DNA of 64,000 nt from VMDJ01 sp965659945 (GCA_965659945.1 CBFHYJ010000003.1:11795-75794); one strand, 5' to 3'; counted from the stretch's first letter, positions 19,031 to 28,640 are shown. Numbers and translations are program-made. Notes: a model not told the origin generated them from the letters alone.

Positions 19031-20010
19031 GCCAAGCGCTTGCGCTGACTCCCGGCGAACCAGCCGGCATTGGTCCTGACCTGGTTGTCAGCTGTGCTCA
19101 GCAAGCACATAACCGCCCAATCGTAGCGATTGCTGACCCTGATCTACTCACCAAGCGCGCCGAACAACTCGGTCTAAAATTCCAAGCGATTCCCTATCAA
19201 GGACAGACTGAATCTGCAGCCCCAGGCTCCCTGTATGTGCACGAAATAAAGCTGCGCGATGACGTCACCACAGGCGAGCTAAATCCAAACAACAGTGCTT
19301 ATGTACTCGACACTTTGCGGCATGCCGCACAAGGCTGTGTCGATGGCACTTACGCCGGCATGATTACCGCACCCGTGCACAAAGGCATCATTAACCAAGC
19401 CGGTATTGCGTTTAGCGGACATACCGAGTTCCTTGCGGAAATCAGTGGCGGCCATCCAGTGATGATGCTCGCCTGCCCTGGCCTACGCGTAGCACTCGCC
19501 ACCACGCATTTAGCGTTAAAAGATGTGCCTGCAGCGATTACGCCAGACGTGCTTACTTTGGTGATCAATGCACTCGATAAAGATCTTCGCGAACGCTTTG
19601 GTATTAGCCAGCCAAATATCTTGGTATGTGGTCTTAACCCGCATGCTGGTGAAGATGGCTATCTTGGTCGTGAAGAGATTGAGGTTATCGAGCCAACACT
19701 CGCAGAGCTCCGCACTCGCGGCATTCAACTCAGTAAGCCACTGCCTGCTGATACCTTATTTACACCACGTCATCTCGTCGAAGCCGACGCCGTTCTCGCG
19801 ATGTATCACGATCAAGGATTGCCGGTGCTCAAACACATGGGCTTTGGTCATGCGGTAAACATCACCTTAGGCCTTCCCATAGTGCGCACCTCAGTTGATC
19901 ACGGCACCGCTCTCGATCTTGCAGGCACTGGCAAGGCCGATATGGGTAGCTTGACGGCCGCGATTGAGCAAGCGGTACTGATGACCAGCGATCATACGTC
20001 TAACGACTAA
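19027..20010 (+). CDS. pdxA: 4-hydroxythreonine-4-phosphate dehydrogenase PdxA
   Basis: NAD-dependent enzyme of the DXP-dependent pyridoxal 5'-phosphate pathway that oxidises 4-phosphohydroxy-threonine. It has 327 residues, the normal family length. Features include the N-terminal TPGEPAGIGPDL, the metal-binding FSGHTEFLA and YHDQGLPVLKHMGFG, and the C-terminal DHGTALDLAGTGKAD. The ATG overlaps the surA stop by four bases. In E. coli the next gene is rsmA, but here apaG follows after 73 bases. Confidence 0.96.
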   Translation: MSQALALTPGEPAGIGPDLVVSCAQQAHNRPIVAIADPDLLTKRAEQLGLKFQAIPYQGQTESAAPGSLYVHEIKLRDDVTTGELNPNNSAYVLDTLRHAAQGCVDGTYAGMITAPVHKGIINQAGIAFSGHTEFLAEISGGHPVMMLACPGLRVALATTHLALKDVPAAITPDVLTLVINALDKDLRERFGISQPNILVCGLNPHAGEDGYLGREEIEVIEPTLAELRTRGIQLSKPLPADTLFTPRHLVEADAVLAMYHDQGLPVLKHMGFGHAVNITLGLPIVRTSVDHGTALDLAGTGKADMGSLTAAIEQAVLMTSDHTSND

Positions 20011-20083
20011 ACCCTGAACGCTATCGGCTTGCTTTTACACGCAAGTCCTTTTACTTTGCAGTTATTCACTTTAGGTAAGTAGT

Positions 20084-20467
20084 ATGTCTGAGATTGATAA
20101 CGCACAGATCGATATTGATGTTGTCACCTACTACATCTCTGAGCAGTCCGACCCAACCGTCGACCGCTATGTCTTTGCCTACACCATCACCATTAATAAT
20201 CGTGGTGCCACCCCAGCAAAGTTACTCAATCGTCATTGGTTGATCACCGATGCCAACGGTAAAGTCCAAGAAGTACGCGGCGAAGGCGTAGTTGGCGAGC
20301 AGCCGCACCTCAATCCTGGTGAGCATTTTGAATACACTAGCGGTGCCGTGCTTGAAACCCCAGTTGGCGTGATGGAAGGTGAATACGAAATGGTAACTGA
20401 TGAAGGTGATACCTTCTTAGCGCCGATTGATCGCTTCTCATTAGCTATCCCGCGAACGTTGCACTAA
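20084..20467 (+). CDS. apaG: ApaG domain protein
   Basis: A 127-residue immunoglobulin-like beta-sandwich protein of unknown biochemical role, almost always beside apaH. The conserved ApaG core is clear: YVFAYTITINNRG, LLNRHWLITDANG, EVRGEGVVGEQPHLNPG and FEYTSGAVLETPVGVMEG. In eukaryotes the same domain occurs in F-box proteins. Its stop codon overlaps the apaH start by one base. The 73 bases before it hold neither an rsmA remnant nor an obvious terminator, so read-through from pdxA is likely. Confidence 0.95.
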   Translation: MSEIDNAQIDIDVVTYYISEQSDPTVDRYVFAYTITINNRGATPAKLLNRHWLITDANGKVQEVRGEGVVGEQPHLNPGEHFEYTSGAVLETPVGVMEGEYEMVTDEGDTFLAPIDRFSLAIPRTLH

Positions 20468-21303
20468 TGACGACCTACGCGATCGGTGATATCCAAGGTT
20501 GTTACGACGAGCTAATCGTATTGCTAGACCAGATTAACTTCGCCCCCGAACAAGACCATCTGTGGTTTGTTGGGGACTTGGTGAATCGCGGTCCAAAATC
20601 ACTTGAGACCCTACGCTACCTGAAATCACTTGGTGATCGTGTCACTTGCGTCTGGGGAAATCACGATCTGCATTTGTTAGCCATCGCCTTTGGCAATGAC
20701 AGCAAAGCGCACAAAGGTGAAACACTCAACGCCATACTCAATGCGCCAGATCGTGATGAACTCATCGAATGGTTACGCCAACAAAAACTAGCGCATTATG
20801 ATGTCGAGCTCGGCTACGGCATGGTGCATGCCGGCTTAAGTCCTGAATGGAGCTTTGATGAGGCGCTTAGTTATGCCGCAGAAGTTGAAGACATTATTCA
20901 TGGCGACGATGCAGTCGACTTCTTTGCCGACATGTATGGCAGCAAACCGAATCACTGGGATCCCACATTAAGTGGAATGGACCGTCATCGTTACATCACT
21001 AACTGTTTTACGCGCCTACGTTACTGTAAAGCCGATGGCAGTTTTTCGATGAAAGAGAAACTCGCGCCCGAGCAGATTGACGATAAAAAGTTAACCCCTT
21101 GGTTCCAACATCCGCAACGCCAAAGCAGCGACACACGCATCATCTTTGGTCATTGGTCGACGCTGGGCTATCGCCATCAAAATAATGTGTGGGCTATCGA
21201 TAGCGGCTGCTTATGGGGCGGGAAACTCACGGCGATTGCCTTAGAGAAAGATCAGCCAAAACCTATTCATCTCGACTGTCGAACTAACTTCTCGATCAGC
21301 TAA
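20467..21303 (+). CDS. apaH: Diadenosine tetraphosphatase ApaH
   Basis: Symmetrical Ap4A hydrolase that yields two ADP and controls levels of the alarmone Ap4A and np4A-capped RNA. It has 278 residues (E. coli 280). The metallophosphatase motifs are all visible: GDIQGCYDEL, GDLVNRGPKS, WGNHDLHLLA, MVHAGLSPEW and FGHWS. It is the last gene of the lptD operon. It ends three bases from the convergent speD stop, inside an inverted repeat. Confidence 0.97.
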   Translation: MTTYAIGDIQGCYDELIVLLDQINFAPEQDHLWFVGDLVNRGPKSLETLRYLKSLGDRVTCVWGNHDLHLLAIAFGNDSKAHKGETLNAILNAPDRDELIEWLRQQKLAHYDVELGYGMVHAGLSPEWSFDEALSYAAEVEDIIHGDDAVDFFADMYGSKPNHWDPTLSGMDRHRYITNCFTRLRYCKADGSFSMKEKLAPEQIDDKKLTPWFQHPQRQSSDTRIIFGHWSTLGYRHQNNVWAIDSGCLWGGKLTAIALEKDQPKPIHLDCRTNFSIS

Positions 21304-21314
21304 TGCTTAGCTGA
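21296..21314. repeat. Inverted repeat spanning the apaH and speD stop codons
   Basis: TCAGCTAA (21296-21303), a TGC loop and TTAGCTGA (21307-21314) form a perfect 8-base inverted repeat in which the two convergent stop codons pair with each other. No T run follows on either side, so it is at best a weak terminator. Confidence 0.6.
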
Positions 21315-22116
21315 GCTTCTTGCTCCTCGACATGTTGCGGCCGTAGAAAATTTCTAGCATCTCATGACGTAGCTTATTTGAAATCTCACGTTGCTCTTTT
21401 GGTGCCACATCATCAATGTCGGTACCAAACATATACGAGTTCAAATTGAAGTCTTTCAGCATCATCTTAGTGTGGAAGATGTTTTCTTGATAAACGTTTA
21501 CATCCACCATCTGATAACGCTCACGTGTATCGCGGGCTAAGAAGTTTTGAATCGAATTAATCTTATGATCGATATAGTGCTTCTTGCCATTTACATCGCG
21601 AGTAAAGCCGCGCACGCGGTAGTCCATGATCACGATCTCTGAATCAAACTGGTGAAGTAGATAGTTCAACGCTTTCAAGGGCGAGATACGACCACAGGTT
21701 GATACATCAATATCCACACGGAAGGTTGAGATACCGTTATCCGGATGACTTTCAGGATAGGTGTGAACCGTTAAGTGCGACTTATCTAAATGACCCACAA
21801 TCGCATCAGGTAACGGACCTGGCGCCTCTGAGTTAGATAGCTCTTCAGCCACAACCGGCTCTTCAGAAATCAAGATGGTGACTGACGCACCACTAGGCTC
21901 ATAGTCTTGACGTGCAATATTCAAAATGTTCGCGCCAATGATGTCACTTACATCGCGAAGAATCTTAGTCAAGCGATCCGCGTTGTACTCTTCATCGATA
22001 TATTTGATGTAAGCCTCTTCCTCTTCAGGCGAATTCGCATAGTTAATATCGTAGATATTAAAGCTTAAGGTTTTGGTCAGATTGTTAAAGCCGTGAAGCA
22101 TCATGCGTTTTTTCAT
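21307..22116 (-). CDS. speD: S-adenosylmethionine decarboxylase proenzyme SpeD
   Basis: Decarboxylates AdoMet to give the aminopropyl donor for spermidine synthesis. It has 269 residues and is the long, E. coli-type enzyme (264). The self-cleavage site is [12 protein letters not shown], with Lys112-Ser113; Ser113 becomes the pyruvoyl group. Cys141 in [12 protein letters not shown] is the catalytic cysteine. Its partners speA and speE are also in this window, about 37 kb away. It lies 77 bases downstream of the OsmC gene on the same strand, behind a good AGGAG site, and may be transcribed from the trp operon or from its own promoter. Confidence 0.97.
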   Translation of the reverse strand: MKKRMMLHGFNNLTKTLSFNIYDINYANSPEEEEAYIKYIDEEYNADRLTKILRDVSDIIGANILNIARQDYEPSGASVTILISEEPVVAEELSNSEAPGPLPDAIVGHLDKSHLTVHTYPESHPDNGISTFRVDIDVSTCGRISPLKALNYLLHQFDSEIVIMDYRVRGFTRDVNGKKHYIDHKINSIQNFLARDTRERYQMVDVNVYQENIFHTKMMLKDFNLNSYMFGTDIDDVAPKEQREISNKLRHEMLEIFYGRNMSRSKKLS

Positions 22117-22193
22117 CGACCAAAACTCCTGTTTAGAGGAAAAAGGATGGGCAAGTTAGCGTAAAAAGCCCCTTGGTAAAAGTAAAAAGTCGT

Positions 22194-22604
22194 TTAAACG
22201 ATCTCAAAACTGTGTGTGATTTCCGCCATCGCGCCCAGCATGATCGATGCAGAACAATACTTTTCTGCACTCATCTTCACAGCGCGCTCAACCGCCGCTT
22301 CAGGTAGCTCAGCACCACCAACACGAAAGTGCGCATGGATCTTAGTGAAAACCTTAGGCTCTTTCTCAGCGCGCTCTGCGGTCAGTCCTACTTCACACGA
22401 GCTCACTTCATGGCGACCACGTTTAAGAATGTGAATGACATCGATTTCGCTACAACCGCCCATACCGAGCAGGAGCATCTCCATCGGACGAATACCCAAA
22501 TTACGACCACCAAGATCTTCAGGGCCATCCATCACAACCGCATGACCCGAAGGCGACTCAGCCACCATCATCATGCCGTCAATCCATTTCACTGTCGCTT
22601 TCAT
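22194..22604 (-). CDS. OsmC/Ohr-family protein (YhfA-like)
   Basis: A 136-residue OsmC-fold protein. These are often thiol peroxidases, but the YhfA branch has no firmly known substrate. Visible features are GHAVVMDGPEDLGGRNLGIRPMEMLL, the cysteine in MGGCSEIDVIHIL, a second cysteine in RHEVSSCEVGL and the C-terminal KYCSASIMLG. The peroxidatic-type cysteine pair appears to be present. It follows trpC by 12 bases on the same strand, so it is probably the fifth gene of the trp operon; a link to tryptophan synthesis is not known. Confidence 0.88.
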   Translation of the reverse strand: MKATVKWIDGMMMVAESPSGHAVVMDGPEDLGGRNLGIRPMEMLLLGMGGCSEIDVIHILKRGRHEVSSCEVGLTAERAEKEPKVFTKIHAHFRVGGAELPEAAVERAVKMSAEKYCSASIMLGAMAEITHSFEIV

Positions 22605-22616
22605 AACGATTCTCTC

Positions 22617-23414
22617 TCAAGCAAACAAAGCCGCTAATTTTTCACCCGGCTCATCAGCGCGCATAAAGGCTTCGCCAACCAAGAAGGCGTTTACATTGTG
22701 CTCACGCATCAACGCCACATCTTCAGGTGCATGAATACCACTTTCGGTGACGACCAAACGGTCATCTGAAATTGAAGTCAACAAATCCAATGTCGTCTGT
22801 AGCGAGACATCGAATGTACGTAGGTTACGGTTATTGATACCAATCATCGGATTAGGTACTTTCAGCGCACGCTCCAACTCTTCAGCATCATGCACCTCAA
22901 TCAAAACATCCATACCCAACTTCATGGCTAAGGCATTTAAATCTGCAAGCTGACGATCAGTTAAGCACGCCACGATCAATAAGATGCAATCCGCACTCAT
23001 CGCACGCGCTTCATAAATCTGATAAGAATCAACTATAAAATCTTTACGAATCACTGGCAGTGAACAGGCTGCGCGTGCTTGCTTTAGATACGCATCACCA
23101 CCTTGGAAAAAGTCGACGTCAGTCAGCACCGATAAGCACGCTGCGCCATGATCGGCATAGCTCTTAGCAATCTCAGCGGGCACAAAGTGCTCACGTAATA
23201 CGCCTTTAGATGGAGATGCTTTTTTAATCTCTGAGATAACACCCGATTGCCCTGCTACAATTTTATCTTTCAACGATTGCACAAAGCCGCGTGGCGCATC
23301 TGCATCATCAAGCTTTGCTTTTAACTGATCAAGCGAAACGCTCGCTAATCGCTCATCAATCTCTTCGAGCTTGCGTGCAACAATCTTTTTTAAGATATCC
23401 GGCGTACCGCTCAT
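22617..23414 (-). CDS. trpC: Indole-3-glycerol-phosphate synthase TrpC
   Basis: Closes the indole ring of indole-3-glycerol phosphate in tryptophan synthesis. It has 265 residues, is monofunctional and is not fused to TrpF. TIM-barrel motifs are present: [59 protein letters not shown] and [12 protein letters not shown]. The start overlaps the trpD stop by four bases, which indicates translational coupling. Confidence 0.97.
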   Translation of the reverse strand: MSGTPDILKKIVARKLEEIDERLASVSLDQLKAKLDDADAPRGFVQSLKDKIVAGQSGVISEIKKASPSKGVLREHFVPAEIAKSYADHGAACLSVLTDVDFFQGGDAYLKQARAACSLPVIRKDFIVDSYQIYEARAMSADCILLIVACLTDRQLADLNALAMKLGMDVLIEVHDAEELERALKVPNPMIGINNRNLRTFDVSLQTTLDLLTSISDDRLVVTESGIHAPEDVALMREHNVNAFLVGEAFMRADEPGEKLAALFA

Positions 23415-24442
23415 GAATCCGCCTTAAAGGTTTGCGATAAAGCCGCAAGCTTTTCTAAGCGCGCCAAACCATCACCGCTATCGAGCACTTGCTGCGCTTT
23501 CTTCACGCCATCAGCTAAGCTGCCCGCAAGGCCTGACACATAAATAGCCGCACCTGCATTCATCGCAACGATATCGCGTGCAGGACCTTTCTCACCGCTC
23601 AACAAACCACGGATCATCGCCACGCTTTGATCTGGGCCATCGGCCTTAATGTAATCAATCGCCACACGCTGTAAATCAAACGCTTCAGGCTCAATCGTGT
23701 AGCGCGTGATCTCACCGTCTTTAAGCTCTGCCACATCGGTCACATCACCGATGCTGATTTCATCAAGACAATCGCGTGAATGCACCACCATCACATGGTT
23801 AGCACCCAGCTCTTTCAGCACATTAGCTAATGACTCGAGCAGCTCATCACTGAACACGCCCAGCACTAAATTCGGTACCCCCGCAGGATTGGTCAATGGA
23901 CCCAACACATTAAAGACCGTACGTGCAGCCATTTCTTTACGTGGACCAATCGCGTGCTTCATGGCACTGTGATGACCTGGCGCAAACATAAAGCCCACAC
24001 CGACCTCACGAACACATTGCTCAACTTGGTCACTACTTAACATCAAATTAATGCCAGCAGTTTCTAACGCATCCGCAGAACCTGACTTACTCGAAACTGA
24101 ACGGTTACCGTGCTTTGCCACATGCGCACCGGCAGCGGCAGCTACAAACATACTCGCCGTTGATACGTTAAAGGTACCTGACGCATCACCACCGGTACCG
24201 ACGATATCCACTGCATGATCTAAGCCGCTGATATTGACGCCACTGGCAAGCTCACGCATCACCTTTGCGGCCGCCGCGATCTCAGTCACGGTTTCGCCTT
24301 TCATACGCAGGCCGATTAAGAAGCCACCGATCTGCGCATCGGTTGCACCGCCAGTCATGATGGTGGTCATCACTTCGGTCATCTCTGACGAGTTCAGATC
24401 TTGGCGTTGTAATACTGCATTAATCGCTTGAGACATATTCAT
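23411..24442 (-). CDS. trpD: Anthranilate phosphoribosyltransferase TrpD
   Basis: Joins anthranilate to PRPP, the second committed step of tryptophan synthesis. It has 343 residues, the usual size for a monofunctional enzyme. The PRPP-binding loop [17 protein letters not shown] and the [15 protein letters not shown] segment are intact. AGGAGG precedes the ATG with nine bases of spacing. It lies 36 bases after trpG in the trpEGDC operon. Confidence 0.97.
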   Translation of the reverse strand: MNMSQAINAVLQRQDLNSSEMTEVMTTIMTGGATDAQIGGFLIGLRMKGETVTEIAAAAKVMRELASGVNISGLDHAVDIVGTGGDASGTFNVSTASMFVAAAAGAHVAKHGNRSVSSKSGSADALETAGINLMLSSDQVEQCVREVGVGFMFAPGHHSAMKHAIGPRKEMAARTVFNVLGPLTNPAGVPNLVLGVFSDELLESLANVLKELGANHVMVVHSRDCLDEISIGDVTDVAELKDGEITRYTIEPEAFDLQRVAIDYIKADGPDQSVAMIRGLLSGEKGPARDIVAMNAGAAIYVSGLAGSLADGVKKAQQVLDSGDGLARLEKLAALSQTFKADS

Positions 24443-24478
24443 AACAAGCGTCCTCCTGCTTTTTTGATTTTATCAGGC

Positions 24479-25057
24479 CTAACGCCCGTCAATAAAATTC
24501 TTCAGCATGTCATGGCCATGCTCAGTCAAAATCGATTCAGGGTGGAACTGAACACCTTGAATATCTAAGGTCTTATGACGCACACCCATAATCTCATCAC
24601 GCTTGCCGTTCACTTCTGTCCATGCTGTGACTTCTAGGCAATCAGGCAAGCTAGCCTGATCGATTACCAACGAGTGATAACGCGTCGCTAAGAAAGGATT
24701 CATCAAATCACTAAACACACCCGTGTTCGCATGATGAATGGGCGAGGTCTTGCCATGCATCACCTCGCGCGCATGCACAATCTGTCCACCAAAAGCTTGG
24801 CCAATCGACTGATGCCCCAAGCACACACCCAAGATAGGCAACTTGCCGGCAAAGTGTTTAATCGCCTCTACCGAAATACCGGCTTCATGTGGCGTACAAG
24901 GTCCTGGCGAGATCACCAAGTGATCAGGCTTAAGCGCTTTGATCTGTTCGATGGTGATCTCGTCATTACGATAAACGCGCACATCGGCACCCAGCTCACC
25001 AAAGTACTGCACGATGTTGAAGGTGAAGGAATCATAGTTATCGATCATCAGTAACAT
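24479..25057 (-). CDS. trpG: Anthranilate synthase glutamine amidotransferase TrpG
   Basis: Supplies ammonia from glutamine to TrpE. From the ATG at 25057 the protein is 192 residues and begins [12 protein letters not shown], the canonical N-terminus; a longer in-frame reading to 25132 was rejected because it would run inside trpE. The class I amidotransferase triad is visible: Cys in [11 protein letters not shown], and His and Glu in [16 protein letters not shown] lies just before the start, 10 bases after trpE ends. Confidence 0.96.
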   Translation of the reverse strand: MLLMIDNYDSFTFNIVQYFGELGADVRVYRNDEITIEQIKALKPDHLVISPGPCTPHEAGISVEAIKHFAGKLPILGVCLGHQSIGQAFGGQIVHAREVMHGKTSPIHHANTGVFSDLMNPFLATRYHSLVIDQASLPDCLEVTAWTEVNGKRDEIMGVRHKTLDIQGVQFHPESILTEHGHDMLKNFIDGR

Positions 25058-25067
25058 AATCTTGTCC

Positions 25068-26558
25068 TCACTCTTCAATCGCTGACGACTCAAGGCCAGC
25101 TTCTGCCAAGGCCACGGCACGGAACACCGCACGACCTTTATTCATGGTTTCTTTCCATTCCAGATCAGGAACCGAATCAGCTACCACGCCGGCACCGGCT
25201 TGAATGTTCAACTGACCGTCTTTAATCACCGCGGTACGAATCGCAATCGCGGTATCCATATTGCCATTCCATGCCAGATAACCGACGGCACCCGAATACA
25301 CGCCGCGCTTAACCGGCTCCAGCTCATCGATGATTTCCATCGCACGAATCTTAGGCGCACCCGATACCGTTCCCGCCGGGAAGGTCGCACGTAAAACATC
25401 CATCGCACTCATCTTGTCACGCAACTGACCGGTCACATTCGACACGATGTGCATCACGTGTGAATAACGCTCCACCACCATCTTATCGGTCAGCTTCACA
25501 CTGCCCACTTCAGCCACACGACCGGCATCGTTACGGCCTAAATCAATCAGCATCAAATGCTCAGCAAGCTCTTTAGGATCCGCTAACAGCTCTTGCTCAA
25601 GCGCAATATCTTCAGCGTCGTTATGACCACGGCGGCGTGTGCCTGCGATTGGACGCACAGTGACCTCACCATCCTCCAAACGCACCAAGATCTCAGGTGA
25701 TGAGCCAACAATCTGGAACTCGCCCATTTCCATGAAGTACATGTACGGCGATGGGTTTAAGCCACGCAACGCACGATAAAGATCCATCGGCTGCGCATTA
25801 AACGGAATGCTTAAACGCTGCGACAACACGACCTGCATGCAATCACCATCAAGGATGTATTGCTTAATGCGATCAACCGCCGCTTTAAAACCACTCTCGG
25901 TAAAGCCTGAGACAAAGTCTGCTTCGCTAATCGTGCGCGCAGGCTTAGATGGCAAGCGTGGTGCCGCGTTTTGCATTGCGTCACTTATCTCGCGCATACG
26001 CGCTTGGACAGTGTCTAAGGTATCGCCACGCTCAATGTTTGCGGTGACCACCAAATACATACGGCCGCGCAAATTATCAAATACCACGACCTCATCAGAC
26101 ACCATCATCATGATGTCCGGCGTGTTCAACGGATCAGCTTTCTCGGCGTTACGCAGCTTAGGCTCGATATATGCAATCGTGTCGTAACCAAAGTAACCGA
26201 CCAAACCACCATGGAAGCGCGGTAAGTTATCCAGCTCTGGCACACGGAAGCGCGCCTTAAAGTCTTCGATGAACGCGAGCGGATCATCCACCTGATGCGT
26301 CTCAAACACCTCGGCGTCTGTTTCTAGAGTGATCGTTTTATCGCGAACCACCAAACGCTCACGGCATGGCAAACCAATAATCGAATAACGCCCCCACTTC
26401 TCACCGCCTTGGACTGACTCAAACAAATAGCCATAAGGACCATCCACCAATTTCAGGTAGACGCTTAACGGGGTATCAAGATCGGCCAAAATCTCACAAG
26501 AAACCGGAATCCGGTTATAGCCCTCGGCCGTTAGGGCTTCAAATTTCTCAGGTGTCAT
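25068..26558 (-). CDS. trpE: Anthranilate synthase component I TrpE
   Basis: Converts chorismate and ammonia to anthranilate. It has about 496 residues from ATG 26558; a GTG two codons earlier is possible. The N-terminal regulatory part carries [23 protein letters not shown]. The chorismate-binding core includes [31 protein letters not shown] and [14 protein letters not shown]. It is the first gene of trpEGDC. No tandem tryptophan codons or leader-peptide structure were found in the 254 bases upstream, so classical attenuation is not visible. Confidence 0.97.
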   Translation of the reverse strand: MTPEKFEALTAEGYNRIPVSCEILADLDTPLSVYLKLVDGPYGYLFESVQGGEKWGRYSIIGLPCRERLVVRDKTITLETDAEVFETHQVDDPLAFIEDFKARFRVPELDNLPRFHGGLVGYFGYDTIAYIEPKLRNAEKADPLNTPDIMMMVSDEVVVFDNLRGRMYLVVTANIERGDTLDTVQARMREISDAMQNAAPRLPSKPARTISEADFVSGFTESGFKAAVDRIKQYILDGDCMQVVLSQRLSIPFNAQPMDLYRALRGLNPSPYMYFMEMGEFQIVGSSPEILVRLEDGEVTVRPIAGTRRRGHNDAEDIALEQELLADPKELAEHLMLIDLGRNDAGRVAEVGSVKLTDKMVVERYSHVMHIVSNVTGQLRDKMSAMDVLRATFPAGTVSGAPKIRAMEIIDELEPVKRGVYSGAVGYLAWNGNMDTAIAIRTAVIKDGQLNIQAGAGVVADSVPDLEWKETMNKGRAVFRAVALAEAGLESSAIEE

Positions 26559-26812
26559 ACTCACTTCTCACAACATCCAAACACAACGACGTAACACGAC
26601 TAGCGACGCCATCGCGCAGATGCAGCAGAACAACAGTGTGAGGTGGTTAAAACCATCGATAATAGACCCTAAAGATAGAGGCAGAACCTTATCCAAAAAT
26701 GCCTGTTTTTCCAAGCATTTCAGTGCGTTTTTAGACAATCCTGCACAGCCTGAGCTGTTTCTGTGCCCCACTGCCCGTATACTGCACCCAGTATTAGAGA
26801 GAGACCCTCGAA

Positions 26813-27373
26813 ATGAAAAAAATTATCGCCCTTTCGCTACCCATGGCACTGCTCATCGCCAGCACCGCTGCGAACGCCTTTTGGGGTTACGACAGTCAAC
26901 GCGCCCAAGCGCAAAGCTATAACGAAAACCGCGGCAAAATTGATGGCCGTGGCAACGGTAGTGCCGAGATCGACATGGATTGCGACTGGGCAGCGAAAGG
27001 CAAAAGCGGCGGTAACGGTCTGTTTGATGCCTTTGGCATGAACAATCAAAACGGTTGGTTCCAAAATACCCGTCCAAATGGACAGTATGTGCCGCGTAGC
27101 CAACGTCGTGCGCAAACAGATGCCAATGTTAGTGGCGAAGGCCAGCTCGACCTCAACTGTGACTTCCGCGCTAAAGGTCTTGGCCAAGGCATGTTCCAAG
27201 GTCAGGGTAATCAACAACGCAATAACGGCTATCAGCAGCGAAACAACCACCAGCCTTCAGCGCCCTATCCGTACCAGTATCAATACGCACCGAATGGTTA
27301 TCCTGGCTACCCCGCGCAGAACTATCCGCAAACCATGCCGTCATATCCTCCGAGTTATTACTACGGAAGATAA
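26813..27373 (+). CDS. Secreted protein with duplicated Cys motif and Gln/Asn/Tyr/Pro-rich tail
   Basis: A 186-residue protein of unknown function with a clean signal peptide (KKIIALSLPMALLIASTAANA). After it come FWGYDSQRAQAQ and two copies of a short motif: GNGSAEIDMDCDWAAKGKS and, about 60 residues on, GEGQLDLNCDFRAKGLG. Each copy holds the only Cys of its half, which suggests a disulfide. The tail is rich in Gln, Asn, Tyr and Pro. The overall look recalls small secreted sulfur-globule-type envelope proteins, but no specific match can be claimed. A TATACT box lies 30 bases upstream of the start. A c-type cytochrome gene follows after three bases. Confidence 0.7.
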   Translation: MKKIIALSLPMALLIASTAANAFWGYDSQRAQAQSYNENRGKIDGRGNGSAEIDMDCDWAAKGKSGGNGLFDAFGMNNQNGWFQNTRPNGQYVPRSQRRAQTDANVSGEGQLDLNCDFRAKGLGQGMFQGQGNQQRNNGYQQRNNHQPSAPYPYQYQYAPNGYPGYPAQNYPQTMPSYPPSYYYGR

Positions 27374-27376
27374 ATC

Positions 27377-27781
27377 GTGCTTAAACACGCCTGGGCTATT
27401 GGACTTTTATTGATTAGCAGCCTAGCCGAGGCGCGTTGGTATCAGCCCGAGCATGCCGAGCTGGGCAAACCGCTCTACGAAAAGCACTGTGCTAGCTGTC
27501 ATGGCGCACAAGCTGAAGGCGCAAAAAACTGGAACGAGCGTCAAGCTGATGGTCGCTTCCCACCACCGCCGTTAAATGGCTCAGCACATATGTGGCATCA
27601 CCCACTGCCTAATCTGGTCGGCACGATTCAATACGGTCAAGGCAACATGCCGGCATGGCAAGAGACACTTTCCATTCCGGAAAGCTTAGCAATCATCGCG
27701 TGGCTACAAAATTACTGGCCAGATGATATTTACAAAGCGTGGGAACAATTGAACGCTAGGGCAAGGAATAACGCCCAGTGA
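27377..27781 (+). CDS. Small secreted c-type cytochrome
   Basis: A 134-residue periplasmic cytochrome c with one haem. It starts at GTG 27377 and has a short signal peptide (LLLISSLAEA). The haem site is CASCH (after YEKH) and the likely axial methionine is in GNMPAWQ. The region between (PPPPLNGSAHMWHH) and the end (IIAWLQNYWPDDIYKAW) are typical of class I single-domain cytochromes. It shares an operon with the secreted repeat protein, so both are likely periplasmic redox partners; this is inference. Confidence 0.88.
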   Translation: MLKHAWAIGLLLISSLAEARWYQPEHAELGKPLYEKHCASCHGAQAEGAKNWNERQADGRFPPPPLNGSAHMWHHPLPNLVGTIQYGQGNMPAWQETLSIPESLAIIAWLQNYWPDDIYKAWEQLNARARNNAQ

Positions 27782-27893
27782 TATCAATGCCATTTTGAAA
27801 AATAATCAAAATTAATCAAGTACCCTCTACACCGTGTCTAACAACGCATGAGGCATAATCGTCTTATCCACAACCGCATCAGCCGGATGATAA

Positions 27894-28562
27894 CTATAAA
27901 AGCGTTTTTAGCTCTTCCATCGAGTCGATCACCGCATCTGGGTTGTAATTGCGGATATCTTCACCATGGTTGTAGCCATAGCTCATGCAGACAATCTGGA
28001 AGCCCGCATTACGCGCTGCGGTGACATCACTTTTTGAGTCGCCAAGCATCAGCGAGTCTTCCGCGCCGACACCAAAATGCGCCGCCGCATGCAGCAAAGG
28101 CTGTGGGTCGGGCTTTTTCACCGGCAAGGTATCGCCAGAGACCACAATGCCGAATTCGTCATAGATACCGAGGCCTTTCAGCAAGGGGATGGTGAATTGC
28201 GCGTCTTTGTTAGTCACACAGCCAAGCAGATAGCCCTGCGACTTCATGTAATCCAAACCTTCGCGCACCCCCGGATATAAACATGAACGCTTCGAGGTGT
28301 TGTCTTTATACAGATCGAGGAAGATCGGATAGCCTTTAGCAAAATCTTCGTCACTTGGCTCGCCATCGAGTTGGCCAATTAATGCGCGTCTTGTTAGACG
28401 TTCGACACCGTTACCGACCCAATCGCGCACTTTCGACTCACCATGTGGCTCGCGACCCAGCGCTTTCACCATCTCATCCACGCAATACGCTAGATCCGGC
28501 ACGCTATCGACTAAGGTGCCATCGACATCAATCAGGATCATTTTTGGTTTACGTACTGCCAT
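27894..28562 (-). CDS. gph: Phosphoglycolate phosphatase Gph
   Basis: HAD-superfamily phosphatase that removes 2-phosphoglycolate made during DNA repair and oxygen damage. It has 222 residues. Motifs are ILIDVDGTLVDSV (nucleophile Asp), LGCVTNKD, the Lys in VKKPDPQPL and MLGDSKSDVTAARNAG. The ATG lies 28 bases after a strong terminator-like hairpin that follows rpe, so expression from rpe would need read-through. The gene-order link to rpe and trpE supports the Gph name over other HAD functions. Confidence 0.92.
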   Translation of the reverse strand: MAVRKPKMILIDVDGTLVDSVPDLAYCVDEMVKALGREPHGESKVRDWVGNGVERLTRRALIGQLDGEPSDEDFAKGYPIFLDLYKDNTSKRSCLYPGVREGLDYMKSQGYLLGCVTNKDAQFTIPLLKGLGIYDEFGIVVSGDTLPVKKPDPQPLLHAAAHFGVGAEDSLMLGDSKSDVTAARNAGFQIVCMSYGYNHGEDIRNYNPDAVIDSMEELKTLL

Positions 28563-28582
28563 AGAAGTCTCGGTGGTTTGAT

Positions 28583-28616
28583 CAATAAAAAAGGCGAGTC
28601 TACCCGACTCGCCTTT
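28583..28616 (-). terminator. Terminator or attenuator between rpe and gph
   Basis: On the minus strand AAAGGCGAGTC and GACTCGCCTTT form an 11-base stem with a 5-base loop (28590-28616), followed by a T run and TATTG. It comes directly after rpe and only 28 bases before the gph ATG. Confidence 0.85.
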
Positions 28617-28640
28617 GTATTTTCCCGCTTTTTCGTCGGT

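Noticed and set aside
26559..26812. Possible trp leader peptide and attenuator
   Set aside because: No short reading frame with adjacent Trp codons and no terminator/antiterminator pair was found on the minus strand.
26813..27373. Identification as a sulfur globule protein
   Set aside because: Small secreted proteins with aromatic and Gly residues look alike; there is no clear repeat of the known families, so only a general description is given.
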